DNA of 64,000 nucleotides from Glycomyces algeriensis (GTDB lineage Bacteria > Actinomycetota > Actinomycetes > Mycobacteriales > Micromonosporaceae), in contig NZ_JAPZVR010000005.1 in the NCBI RefSeq assembly GCF_027622855.1, positions 186,001 through 250,000 of the forward strand. Direction: 5' to 3'. Shown here one piece after another: positions 34,372-41,799 of the stretch. The notes under the pieces were generated by a model. The model did not search any database. It worked only from the letters and a program-made list of their open reading frames with translations, and was not told where the DNA came from. Both the position numbers and the translations under genes were made by a program. How positions within the stretch are numbered: the first letter of the stretch is position 1; each line of letters opens with the position of its first letter.

Positions 34372-35790
34372 ATGGATACCGGCATCCCCGACGCCGTCCC
34401 TTCGCGGCGCCGCCAGTCGCGCCGCCGCATGCGCAAGTGGCTCATGGCCACTGCGACCGCCCTCGCCGTCGTCTTCGCGGGCGTCTGGCAGCTCCTCCCC
34501 GCGAGCGCGCAGCAGTCCGGCGGTTTCTCCGTCGACGGCACGCAGCTCATCGACGCCAACGGCAACCCGTTCATCATGCGCGGCACCTCCCACGCCGACG
34601 TCTGGTACCAGGGCGAGTTCGCCAGCTACGGCGAGATCAGCGACCTGGGCGCCAACACCGTCCGCGTCGTCCTCGGCTCCGGCCAGCGCGGCTGGGGCAC
34701 CTCCTCGGCCTCCCGCGTCGCCGACATCATCGCCGAGTGCAAGGCCCAGCAGCTCATCTGCGTGCTCGAGGTCCACGACACCACCGGTTACGGCGAGCAG
34801 TCCGGGGCGGCGACCCTCGACCAGGCCGTGGACTACTGGCAGAGCATCCAGAGCGTCCTCGAGGGCGAGGAGGAGTACGTCCTCATCAACATCGGGAACG
34901 AGCCGTGGGGCAACCAGAACACCTCGGGCTGGCTGAACGCCACGAAGTCCGCGATCCAGCAGATGCGGGCCGCCGGCTTCGACCACACGCTCGTCGTGGA
35001 CGCGCCGAACTGGGGTCAGGACTGGGAGAAGCGGATGCTGAACGGGGCCCCTGAGGTCGCGGCGGCGGACACCCAGGGGAACACGGTGTTCTCGGTGCAC
35101 ATGTACGAGGTGTACACCTCGGCGCAGTCCGTGATCGACTACTTCGAGGCGTTCGAGCAGATGAACCTGCCGCTCATCGTCGGCGAGTTCGGCAACATCC
35201 ACGGCGGGCAGAACGTCGCGTGGCAGACCATCCAGAGCGAGGCCCAGGCCCGCGGCATCGGCTGGCTCGCGTGGTCCTACTCGGGCAACGGCAGCGGGGT
35301 CGAGCACCTGGACCAGGTCACGAGCTTCAACCCGAGCCAGCTGACCACCTGGGGCCAGGGCGTGTTCAACGGCGCCAACGGCATCGGGAACACCGCCGAG
35401 CGCGCCACCGTCTTCGGCGACGACCCGGACCCGACCACGACCACCCCGACCTCGACGCCGTCCGAGGAGCCGACGACCGGCGGGCCGACCGAGGGCGACT
35501 GCACCGCGAAGATCGCGGTGGGCAGCTCGTGGGGTTCGGGCTGGCAGGGGAACGTGAGCGTCACGGCATCGCAGGGCGCGGTGGACGGCTGGCGGCTCAC
35601 CTGGACGTGGGCCGGGACCACCCGGATCACGAGCAGCTGGAACGCCGATCTGACGGCCTCGGGCGCGAACGTGACCGCGGAGGACGTGGGCTGGAACGCC
35701 ACCGTCGCGAGCGGCCAGACCCGCGAGGTCTTCGGCTTCATCGCGTCGGGTCCGACCGGTGCGCCGACGGTGACCTGCGAAGCGATCTAG
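34372..35790 (+). CDS. Secreted GH5 mannan endo-1,4-beta-mannosidase with CBM2
   Basis: 472 residues. Signal peptide with a basic start (SRRRQSRRRMRK) ending near ASAQQ. The GH5 barrel (about 48-345) resembles GH5 subfamily 8 mannanases of Streptomyces: DANGNPFIMRGTSHADVWY, ANTVRVVLGSG, acid/base Glu in INIGNEPWGN, nucleophile Glu in IVGEFGNIHGG. A Thr/Pro/Ser linker leads to a CBM2 cellulose-binding module (about 375-472: GSSWGSGWQGNVSV, GWRLTWTW). It should cut plant mannan outside the cell, feeding the GH2 enzyme. A cellulase role cannot be excluded. Confidence 0.87.
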   Translation: MDTGIPDAVPSRRRQSRRRMRKWLMATATALAVVFAGVWQLLPASAQQSGGFSVDGTQLIDANGNPFIMRGTSHADVWYQGEFASYGEISDLGANTVRVVLGSGQRGWGTSSASRVADIIAECKAQQLICVLEVHDTTGYGEQSGAATLDQAVDYWQSIQSVLEGEEEYVLINIGNEPWGNQNTSGWLNATKSAIQQMRAAGFDHTLVVDAPNWGQDWEKRMLNGAPEVAAADTQGNTVFSVHMYEVYTSAQSVIDYFEAFEQMNLPLIVGEFGNIHGGQNVAWQTIQSEAQARGIGWLAWSYSGNGSGVEHLDQVTSFNPSQLTTWGQGVFNGANGIGNTAERATVFGDDPDPTTTTPTSTPSEEPTTGGPTEGDCTAKIAVGSSWGSGWQGNVSVTASQGAVDGWRLTWTWAGTTRITSSWNADLTASGANVTAEDVGWNATVASGQTREVFGFIASGPTGAPTVTCEAI

Positions 35791-35803
35791 TACGGCGATA
35801 AGG

Positions 35804-35837
35804 AACGGGCGGCGGACCATCTGGTCCGCCGCCCGTT
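35804..35837. terminator. Intrinsic terminator
   Basis: AACGGGCGGCGGACCA-TC-TGGTCCGCCGCCCGTTT, a 16-bp perfect stem between the convergent mannanase and small basic protein genes. Confidence 0.85.
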
Positions 35838-35865
35838 TCGCCGGTGCGACCGTTTCCGGTCGGTA

Positions 35866-36084
35866 CTAGCCGTTCTTGGTCGGGAGCTGGAACTTCCCGG
35901 GCCCGCCCTTCGGCATCTGGGAGCGGACGCCGCCCTTCTTGTTGCCGATGGGCTGGTGGCCGGTCTTCTCGGCCTTCTTGCCGCGGGCGAGCGCACGGCG
36001 CTGCTCGCGGTTCAGGGGCTCCTCAACGGTGCCTTCAGTGGCTTCTTCTGCGGCTTCTTGGGCCTTGGGAGCTTCGGCGGTCAT
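35866..36084 (-). CDS. Small conserved basic protein, unknown
   Basis: 72 residues: an acidic Ala/Glu-rich N-half, then the basic motif NREQRRALARGKKAEKTGH and a Gly/Lys-rich tail. Ribosome site AAGGGGAAGCGT precedes the ATG, supporting a real gene. Similar small disordered proteins occur in actinomycetes, sometimes RNA- or ribosome-associated, but no function can be assigned. The 216 bp upstream to 36300 holds no recognised element. Confidence 0.65.
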   Translation of the reverse strand: MTAEAPKAQEAAEEATEGTVEEPLNREQRRALARGKKAEKTGHQPIGNKKGGVRSQMPKGGPGKFQLPTKNG

Positions 36085-36300
36085 ACGCTTCCCCTTTTCG
36101 GGTAGAGAGTGAAGAGACGTGAGCGCGAAACGGAGTCAGACTCTACGTCTCGAGAACTTGGCACTCAGTCGTATTGGCGGCCTCATCGCGGGAGGCGGCC
36201 GAATCTCTTCTAAAAGATCATGCGGCCCACTCTAGCGGAGGCCCGGACGCGGCACAACAACGTTTGCGAGCGGCGTGCGGGTGACTCTACCCTCATACGC

Positions 36301-37590
36301 ATGACCCAGCCCCGTCAGCGCAGTGTGCCGGCCGACCGCCCGTACAGCCGGCGCGGACCGCAGCCTGCGCCCAGTCCGGCGAAGCTCGCGCGCGTGCGCA
36401 CCGTCGCCCAGGACGCCATGCGCGGCGCCCGCTGGTGGACGCTCCTGGACCTCGAGCGGATCCTGCGCGGCGACACCGAGTTCTGGCGGGACCTCTGGGC
36501 GCCGTCGCTCGCGATCGCGGCGCACAAGGTGGGCCTGAAGAACGCCCGGTCGCGGCTCGACGAGGCGATCGACGCCGGTTTCCACCAGACCGACCTCTTC
36601 GAGCCCGAGCTCTCGGCGGCGTTCGGCGCGGACCCGGACTGGGCGGCGGTGCTGGAGCGGGCCCGCGCGAACGTGCCGAGGCCGGCGCTGCGGCTCACGG
36701 CCTGGCCCGAGCCGGGTCCGGCCGCGCCGCTGCGCCTGGACCGCGCTGAGGCCCACCGGGAGCCGCAGCTGCCGCCGCGCCTGCCGCGACCGGGCACTGG
36801 GGCCTGGGAGACGGCGAAGGCGCTGCTGGGGTGGACGGCCGGGTTGTGGCGGCATGCGAACGCGCGCATCAACGCGGGTGACGCACTGGACGTACTCGAG
36901 CAGGTCGCCAACGGCGCCCGCTACTCGTGCGTGGAGTACTCGATCGTGCTCGCGCAGGGCCTCAACGCGCTCCGCGTCCCGGCCCGCCGAGTGTGGCTGC
37001 GGCGCGGCGACTACCACGACGGCGTGGGCCAGGGGCATGCCGTGGCGGAGGCCTGGATCGACGACCTCGACCAGTGGGTGCTGCTCGACGGCCAGCACGG
37101 CGCGTACTGGGCCGACGAGGGCGGGAGGCCCTTGAGCCTGCCCGAGCTCCAGGCGCGCGAGCGGCCCGCGCGGCCGGTGCACGTGGGGCCCCGCGAGGCC
37201 ATCAGGGATCCGGAGCTGTGGTCGGCGTACTTCGCGCACGCCTCGGTCACCGGGATCGCGTGGGAGCCGGAGGGTTTCGTGCCGGTGTTCCAGGACGGCC
37301 AGGTCCTCACCGCCGAGCGGCTCGTGCGCGACAGCGCCGGGGCCTACCCGCGCCTCTCGGACCTCGCGATCGGCGTGACCGCGCTCGGCGGCGCGCCGGC
37401 GGTGGAGTTGAAGCCGGTGCACCCGTATGCGACCGGTGGCTCGTGGAACGGCGAGCCGATCATCGTGCAAGGGCGGCAGCGGTTCGCGCGGGCGCTCGAC
37501 CGCGAGCCGGGTGACCACAGCGCCGCGCTGGCCGCTCTGACCCCTTACGGCCCCTTGGCCTCCCGTGAGCTGCGCTGGACCGCGGCCTAA
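36301..37590 (+). CDS. Transglutaminase-like superfamily protein
   Basis: 429 residues from ATG 36301; the longer frame from 36220 has no domain. The papain-like transglutaminase fold is visible at about 200-275 with triad Cys210 (YSCVEYSIVL), His246 (GHAVAEAWI) and Asp263 (WVLLDGQ). No signal peptide, so cytosolic; it may be a protease or peptide-processing enzyme. The N-terminal 150 residues are Arg/Pro-rich and unrecognised. The last 33 codons are repeated in the DNA directly after the stop, a sign of replication slippage. Confidence 0.75.
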   Translation: MTQPRQRSVPADRPYSRRGPQPAPSPAKLARVRTVAQDAMRGARWWTLLDLERILRGDTEFWRDLWAPSLAIAAHKVGLKNARSRLDEAIDAGFHQTDLFEPELSAAFGADPDWAAVLERARANVPRPALRLTAWPEPGPAAPLRLDRAEAHREPQLPPRLPRPGTGAWETAKALLGWTAGLWRHANARINAGDALDVLEQVANGARYSCVEYSIVLAQGLNALRVPARRVWLRRGDYHDGVGQGHAVAEAWIDDLDQWVLLDGQHGAYWADEGGRPLSLPELQARERPARPVHVGPREAIRDPELWSAYFAHASVTGIAWEPEGFVPVFQDGQVLTAERLVRDSAGAYPRLSDLAIGVTALGGAPAVELKPVHPYATGGSWNGEPIIVQGRQRFARALDREPGDHSAALAALTPYGPLASRELRWTAA

Positions 37591-37751
37591 GCGCTCGACC
37601 GCGAGCCGGGTGACCACAGCGCGGCACCGGCCGCCCTGACCCCGTACGGCCCCTTGACCTCCCGCGAGCCGAGGACCACAAGTCGGCACTGGCCACCCTG
37701 ACCCCGTACGGCCCCTTGACCTCCCGCAAGCCACGCCGGGCGGCGTCCTGA
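37492..37751 (+). repeat. Tandem partial copies of the transglutaminase gene 3' end
   Basis: The segment from GCGCTCGACCGCGAGCCGGG at 37492 recurs at 37591, exactly 99 bp later and in the same frame right after the TAA. A third, shorter copy (GACCACAAGTCGGCACTGGC...) starts near 37673. Copies 2 and 3 have diverged and are not expressed as part of the protein. Confidence 0.85.
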
Positions 37752-37777
37752 ACGCTCGATCCGTTCGGACTCTCGAA

Positions 37778-37816
37778 TTGACCGGTCCTTAATCCTAGTA
37801 ATCCCATGGGATTACT
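37778..37816 (+). promoter_or_regulatory. Promoter region with perfect 20-bp palindrome
   Basis: TTGACC (37778-37783) is a good -35. The palindrome AGTAATCCCATGGGATTACT (37797-37816) follows, covering the expected -10/start region, 14 bp before the leader peptide. An AT-rich palindrome of this kind fits a dimeric repressor, perhaps of the Rrf2 sulfur-regulator type (inference). Confidence 0.45.
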
Positions 37817-37830
37817 GATATCGTCGACTC

Positions 37831-37905
37831 ATGCAGCCCGCCAACGCATTCGCACAGCGGCGCGAGGTCGACCAGATGCGCGTCGCCAGCGCCCTCTGTC
37901 GCTGA
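37831..37905 (+). CDS. Putative leader peptide (24 aa)
   Basis: MQPANAFAQRREVDQMRVAS-ALCR. The R-x-VD-x-x-RVASALC(R) pattern matches the short ORFs annotated as putative leader peptides ahead of many actinobacterial genes, often for sulfur metabolism, where Cys codons near the end allow attenuation. It lies 206 bp upstream of the haloperoxidase-like gene. No strong Shine-Dalgarno is visible. The stretch between 37906 and 38111 contains no other convincing gene. Confidence 0.55.
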   Translation: MQPANAFAQRREVDQMRVASALCR

Positions 37906-38111
37906 CCCCGCCTCCCCCGCCGATCTGAGCGACACTCCCCCACGCGATCGGCCCGCAGATTCTGCTTCCGCCACGCCCGCAAGGCGTTCGGTCCGCGGCG
38001 CAGCCGCTTCCACTCCATCCGCAAAGAACGCTTCCGACTCCGTACGCGCATCGCGCCCCAAGGAGTCGCCGTTCCCCATGCCTGCACACCCATCCCACCG
38101 CAAGGAGCATC

Positions 38112-39392
38112 ATGTCCACTCCCAGCCCCACCTCGATATCCCGCCGCGCCGTGCTCGCCGCCGCACCCGTCGCCGCCGCCGGCGTCGCGATCGGCACCGC
38201 GTCCCCGGCTGCGGCCGGACCCGCGGCCAACGCCTCGGTCGCGGTCCTGCACTGGTTCGACGCGACCAACGCCGCCGTCACCGCCGCACCCGCGACCACC
38301 CAGGTCACCAACAGCCGCACCTGGGCCATCGCCTGGCTCGCCGCGGCCCGCGCGGTCAAGCGGGTCCCCCACGGCGTCAACGCGGGCCAGTACCGGGAGG
38401 CCGCGCTCGCCGCCGCCGTGCACCACGCGCTCTCCACCCTCGCCCCGTCGCAGACCGAGGCCCTGGACGCGGCGCTCGAGGCGGCGCTCGCTCGGGTCCC
38501 CGAGGGCCGGGCCAAGCGCAAGGGTGTCGCCGCGGGCTTCGAGCGGGCGGAGGCCCTGCTCGCCGACCGGGCGGGCGACGGGCTCGACCCCGCATCGGTG
38601 AGCCCGGCGTACACGCCTCCGGCCGCCGCGCCGGGCGTGTGGCAGCCGACCCCGCCCGCGCACGGGCCCGCGCAGCAGGCGGGCACGCGCTTCGCCGTCC
38701 CGTTCGCGCTCGACAGCGCCGACCAGTTCCGTCTCGACCCGCCCCCGGCCCTCGGCACCCCGCAGTACCGGGCCGACCTCGAGGAGGTCTACGCGTACGG
38801 GGGCCTGAACAGCACCGCGCGCACCCAGGCGCAGACCGACACCGCGCAGTTCTGGCTCGGCAGCTCGTTCACCCTCTACAACCCGGTGCTTCGCGCCGCG
38901 CTCCAGCACCACACCGGGTCGCTGCGCGACCAGGTGGCGCTCGTGGCGCTCTTCCACGTCGCCTCGGTCGACACGCAGATCGCGACTTCGGACTCGAAGT
39001 ACGCGCACCTGCTGTGGCGCCCGGTCACCGCGATCGCGGGGCCGGTCGAGGACGGCGACCCGGCCACGGTGCAGGACCCGAACTGGGCGCCGCTGCACAC
39101 CACCCCGTCGCACCCGGACTACCCGAGCGGGCACAACACCTACTCGGGTTCGGCCGAGGAGGTGCTCACCCAGCTCGTGGGCGACGGGCCCGGCGCGGCG
39201 TTCACCATTCCGAGCCCGACCGCGCCCGGCGTGACCCGGACGTACACGACCTGGAATCCGCTCACGACCGAGAACGTCGACGCGCGGGTCTGGTCGGGCA
39301 TCCACTCGCGCTCGGCGGACCTCGCGGGCGTCGAGTTGAGCCGCACGGTGGCCGCGCACGTGCTGAGCAGGGCTGACGACCTGCTCGCTTAG
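38112..39392 (+). CDS. Secreted vanadium-dependent haloperoxidase / PAP2-like protein
   Basis: 426 residues. Tat-type signal peptide (SRRAVLAAAPVAAA, cut near ASPAAAG). The three anion-binding motifs of the vanadium haloperoxidase/PAP2 fold are present: KYAHLLWRP, YPSGHNTYSG and RVWSGIHSRSA. Bound vanadate would give haloperoxidase activity, bound phosphate acid phosphatase activity; sequence alone does not decide. AAGGAGC precedes the ATG. A leader peptide and palindrome upstream suggest attenuated or repressed expression. Confidence 0.87.
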   Translation: MSTPSPTSISRRAVLAAAPVAAAGVAIGTASPAAAGPAANASVAVLHWFDATNAAVTAAPATTQVTNSRTWAIAWLAAARAVKRVPHGVNAGQYREAALAAAVHHALSTLAPSQTEALDAALEAALARVPEGRAKRKGVAAGFERAEALLADRAGDGLDPASVSPAYTPPAAAPGVWQPTPPAHGPAQQAGTRFAVPFALDSADQFRLDPPPALGTPQYRADLEEVYAYGGLNSTARTQAQTDTAQFWLGSSFTLYNPVLRAALQHHTGSLRDQVALVALFHVASVDTQIATSDSKYAHLLWRPVTAIAGPVEDGDPATVQDPNWAPLHTTPSHPDYPSGHNTYSGSAEEVLTQLVGDGPGAAFTIPSPTAPGVTRTYTTWNPLTTENVDARVWSGIHSRSADLAGVELSRTVAAHVLSRADDLLA

Positions 39393-39484
39393 GGCAGGCC
39401 TTAAGACCTCGGGGTCGAGGAGAAGGGCGCTCCGGCGGCACGCATGAGGCCGCCGGGGCGCCCGCATGCCCTAGGCATCGACAT

Positions 39485-39524
39485 TTGCCTATCTATTGAC
39501 AGGCAAGCGCTCGCACGGTAGGTT
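39485..39524 (+). promoter_or_regulatory. Strong promoter overlapped by an inverted repeat
   Basis: TTGACA (39496-39501), 17-bp spacer, TAGGTT (39519-39524): near-consensus sigma-70-type promoter. Inverted repeat TTGCCT-N10-AGGCAA (39485-39506) covers the -35, a typical repressor placement. Confidence 0.65.
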
Positions 39525-39530
39525 TGCTTC

Positions 39531-39702
39531 ACTTCCCTCATAACCATCGAGAAGCCGCATCTGGCGGCGCCTCCCGGAACTGCGAACGGCGGACTGCTCC
39601 GACCGATCTGGGAGCGCTCCATCCAGGCGCTTCGCGCTGCCCCTCTTCGGTATCGCGGCAATGGCGAAGACCCCCGGCCCCCGGCTCGTCGGCGGGTCTT
39701 CG
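39531..39702 (+). ncRNA. Candidate non-coding transcript
   Basis: After the strong promoter no convincing reading frame follows; the only ATG frame (39661) is 31 codons without a ribosome site and overlaps the final hairpin CGAAGACCC...GGGTCTTCG (39665-39702). The transcript of about 170 nt would contain the site TGGGAGCGCTCCAT. No known RNA family was recognised. The rest of the 39393-39752 gap has no gene. Confidence 0.35.
39609..39622. promoter_or_regulatory. CebR-like palindrome
   Basis: TGGGAGCGCTCCAT: identical to the first 12 positions of the Streptomyces CebR operator (TGGGAGCGCTCCCA), which controls cellulose/cello-oligosaccharide genes. It is downstream of the promoter at 39496, not upstream of a sugar gene. 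Confidence 0.4.
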
Positions 39703-39752
39703 TCGCGGAAACGGCGAGCGGGCCGGATGACGACCGGTCCGATTCGCAGGAC

Positions 39753-40541
39753 CTAGCGCAGCGCCTCGTCCAGGATGTACCGCTCGGCGTCCAGGAGCCG
39801 CAGGTCCCGCGCCGGCCGGCGCAGGTGCCCCTTCTCCACGATCCGCTCGAACGCGGGGTCGCCCGCCTGGGCCATCCGCCGGATGCCCTCGATGTGGTCC
39901 ACGATCCGCTTGCGGATCACCTTGATGAACCGCTGGCGGTCACGGTCGGAGAGCCCGTACGCGTCCGCGAACATCCGCAGCCGCCGCGCCCGGTCCGGCT
40001 TCTTCCAGCCCAGCGTGACCGAGTCCCGGTCGGTGAAGATCGGCACCCACGTCCAGGCCGCATAGGCGACGTCGTAGATCCGCGCGCCCGGGCTCGCCAG
40101 GTCGAAGTCGATGAGCGAGAGCGTCCCGTCCGGCCGCCACACCACGTTGTGCGGGGCGGCGTCGTGGTGGCAGATGACCTCGGTGTCCGGCGGCGGCGGC
40201 CCGAAGGACCGCCACGTCGCGCCCTGCGGCGGCCGGAACCCGTACTGCGCGTCGTGGAACATCCGCAGCATCTTCGCGACCGCGCTCATGGTCTCGTCGG
40301 TCGTCCAGTGCGGCGCCAGCGGGTACTTGCCCGGCTCGCCCTCGACGAACGAGAGCACCTCCCGGGCGTGCTCGTCGACGCCCAGCACCCGCGGCGCGCC
40401 CGTGAAACCGGCGCCGTCGAGGTGCCGCAGGAGCGAATGCACCGCGGGAGTCCAGGGCCCCGTGTTCCGGCGGACCGTATCGCCCAGCCGGACGACCGTG
40501 CTCGTGTTGCCGCCGATCAGCGGAATCTCGTCTTGGCTCAC
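39753..40541 (-). CDS. Aminoglycoside phosphotransferase (APH)-family kinase
   Basis: 262 residues from GTG 40541. APH/choline-kinase fold: a short N-lobe, catalytic loop ICHHDAAPHNVVW (Asp and Asn) and metal motif LIDFDLASPG. These enzymes phosphorylate small hydroxylated molecules such as antibiotics, sugars or amino alcohols. Nothing nearby fixes the substrate. It lies 37 bp downstream of ftsY in the same direction and could be co-transcribed. Confidence 0.85.
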   Translation of the reverse strand: MSQDEIPLIGGNTSTVVRLGDTVRRNTGPWTPAVHSLLRHLDGAGFTGAPRVLGVDEHAREVLSFVEGEPGKYPLAPHWTTDETMSAVAKMLRMFHDAQYGFRPPQGATWRSFGPPPPDTEVICHHDAAPHNVVWRPDGTLSLIDFDLASPGARIYDVAYAAWTWVPIFTDRDSVTLGWKKPDRARRLRMFADAYGLSDRDRQRFIKVIRKRIVDHIEGIRRMAQAGDPAFERIVEKGHLRRPARDLRLLDAERYILDEALR

Positions 40542-40578
40542 CGGTCCCCGCAGTGCCTGCCGAATTCGTTAAGGGGTG

Positions 40579-41718
40579 TCAGGACTCGGCGCCGTCGACA
40601 ATCGCGTCGACGAACGCTCCGACTTCGAACGGAGCCAGGTCGTCCGGCCCCTCCCCGAGTCCGACCAGCTTAACCGGTACCCCCAACTGCCGCTGTACCG
40701 CGATCACGATCCCGCCCTTGGCGGAGCCGTCGAGTTTGGTGAGCACGATGCCGGTGACGTCGCAGACCTCGCCGAACACCTTCGCCTGCTGCAGGCCGTT
40801 CTGGCCGGTCGTCGCGTCGAGCACCAGCAGCGTCTCCGCCACCGGGCCCTGCTTCTCGACGACCCGCTTGACCTTCCCCAGCTCGTCCATCAGGCCGGCC
40901 TTGTTCTGGAGCCGCCCGGCGGTGTCGATCAGGACCACGTCCGCGCCCTCCTCGGCCCCGGCCTTCACCGCGTCGAACGCGACCGAAGCGGGGTCGGCGC
41001 CCTCGCCGCGGCGCACCACCCTGGCGCCCACGCGCGAACCCCAAGTCTCGAGCTGCTCCGCGGCGGCGGCGCGGAACGTGTCCGCCGCGCCCATGAGCAC
41101 GGTCTTGTCCTCAGCGATGAGCACGCGGGCCACCCGGCCGCACGTCGTGGTCTTGCCCGAGCCGTTGACGCCCACCATCATGATCACGGCCGGTCCCTCG
41201 CCCGAAGGCGAGACGGTGGCGATCGAACGGTCGAGCTCCGGCTCGAGGACGGCGGTGAGCTCGGCCTTCAGCAGGCGGCGCAGCTCTTCGGGGTCGCGGG
41301 TGCCCAGGACCTTCACCCGCTCGCGCAGGCTCTCGACCACAGCGGTCGTGTCGGCCATGCCCACATCGGCGCCGAGCAGGATCTCCTCGATCTCGTCCCA
41401 CACGTCGTCGTCGAGCTTGTCGCTCGCCAGGAGCGCCAAAAGGCCCTTCCCGAGCGCGTTGTTGGAACGGGCCAGACGCGAACGCAGCCGCACCAGGCGG
41501 CCTTCGACGGGCTCGGGCTTCTCAAGGCCCGGAGTCGTCGGCGCCTCGGCCTGCGGCGCAGCGGCCTCCGGCTCAGCCTGCTTCGGGGCCTCGACCTGCG
41601 GCTCCTCAGCCGGCGCCTCGACCGCCTTCGAGCGGGAAGCGCGCACACCGACCACGATGCCGCACACCGCCGCGACCACGACGACGGCCGCGACCACCCA
41701 GATCCACAGGTTGTCCAC
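40579..41718 (-). CDS. ftsY: Signal recognition particle receptor FtsY
   Basis: 379 residues from GTG 41718, chosen because GGAGGA sits 7 bp upstream. An N-terminal membrane helix (WIWVVAAVVVVAAVCGIVVGV) and a Glu/Pro/Ala linker precede the NG domains: G1 GVNGSGKTTT, DTFRAAAAEQL, G3 IDTAGRLQNK, G4 TKLDGSAKGG, and the closing GLGEGPDDLAPF. It receives ribosome-SRP complexes at the membrane for co-translational insertion. It follows smc by about 80 bp, as in many actinomycetes. Confidence 0.96.
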   Translation of the reverse strand: MDNLWIWVVAAVVVVAAVCGIVVGVRASRSKAVEAPAEEPQVEAPKQAEPEAAAPQAEAPTTPGLEKPEPVEGRLVRLRSRLARSNNALGKGLLALLASDKLDDDVWDEIEEILLGADVGMADTTAVVESLRERVKVLGTRDPEELRRLLKAELTAVLEPELDRSIATVSPSGEGPAVIMMVGVNGSGKTTTCGRVARVLIAEDKTVLMGAADTFRAAAAEQLETWGSRVGARVVRRGEGADPASVAFDAVKAGAEEGADVVLIDTAGRLQNKAGLMDELGKVKRVVEKQGPVAETLLVLDATTGQNGLQQAKVFGEVCDVTGIVLTKLDGSAKGGIVIAVQRQLGVPVKLVGLGEGPDDLAPFEVGAFVDAIVDGAES

Positions 41719-41799
41719 AGGAAAGTCCTCCACCAGAGCTTCAGTCGCACGGATGCGACCGGGCAGCCGCACACGTGCAACCACTGTACTGGGGGCCGG

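Noticed and set aside
39401-39661. 86-codon minus-strand frame downstream of the haloperoxidase
   Set aside because: No ribosome site or family-like sequence, and antisense to the strong promoter at 39496.
41711-41719. Perfect DnaA-box-like TTGTCCACA
   Set aside because: It is the Val-Asp-Asn coding start of ftsY, single, and not in a cluster; no origin here.
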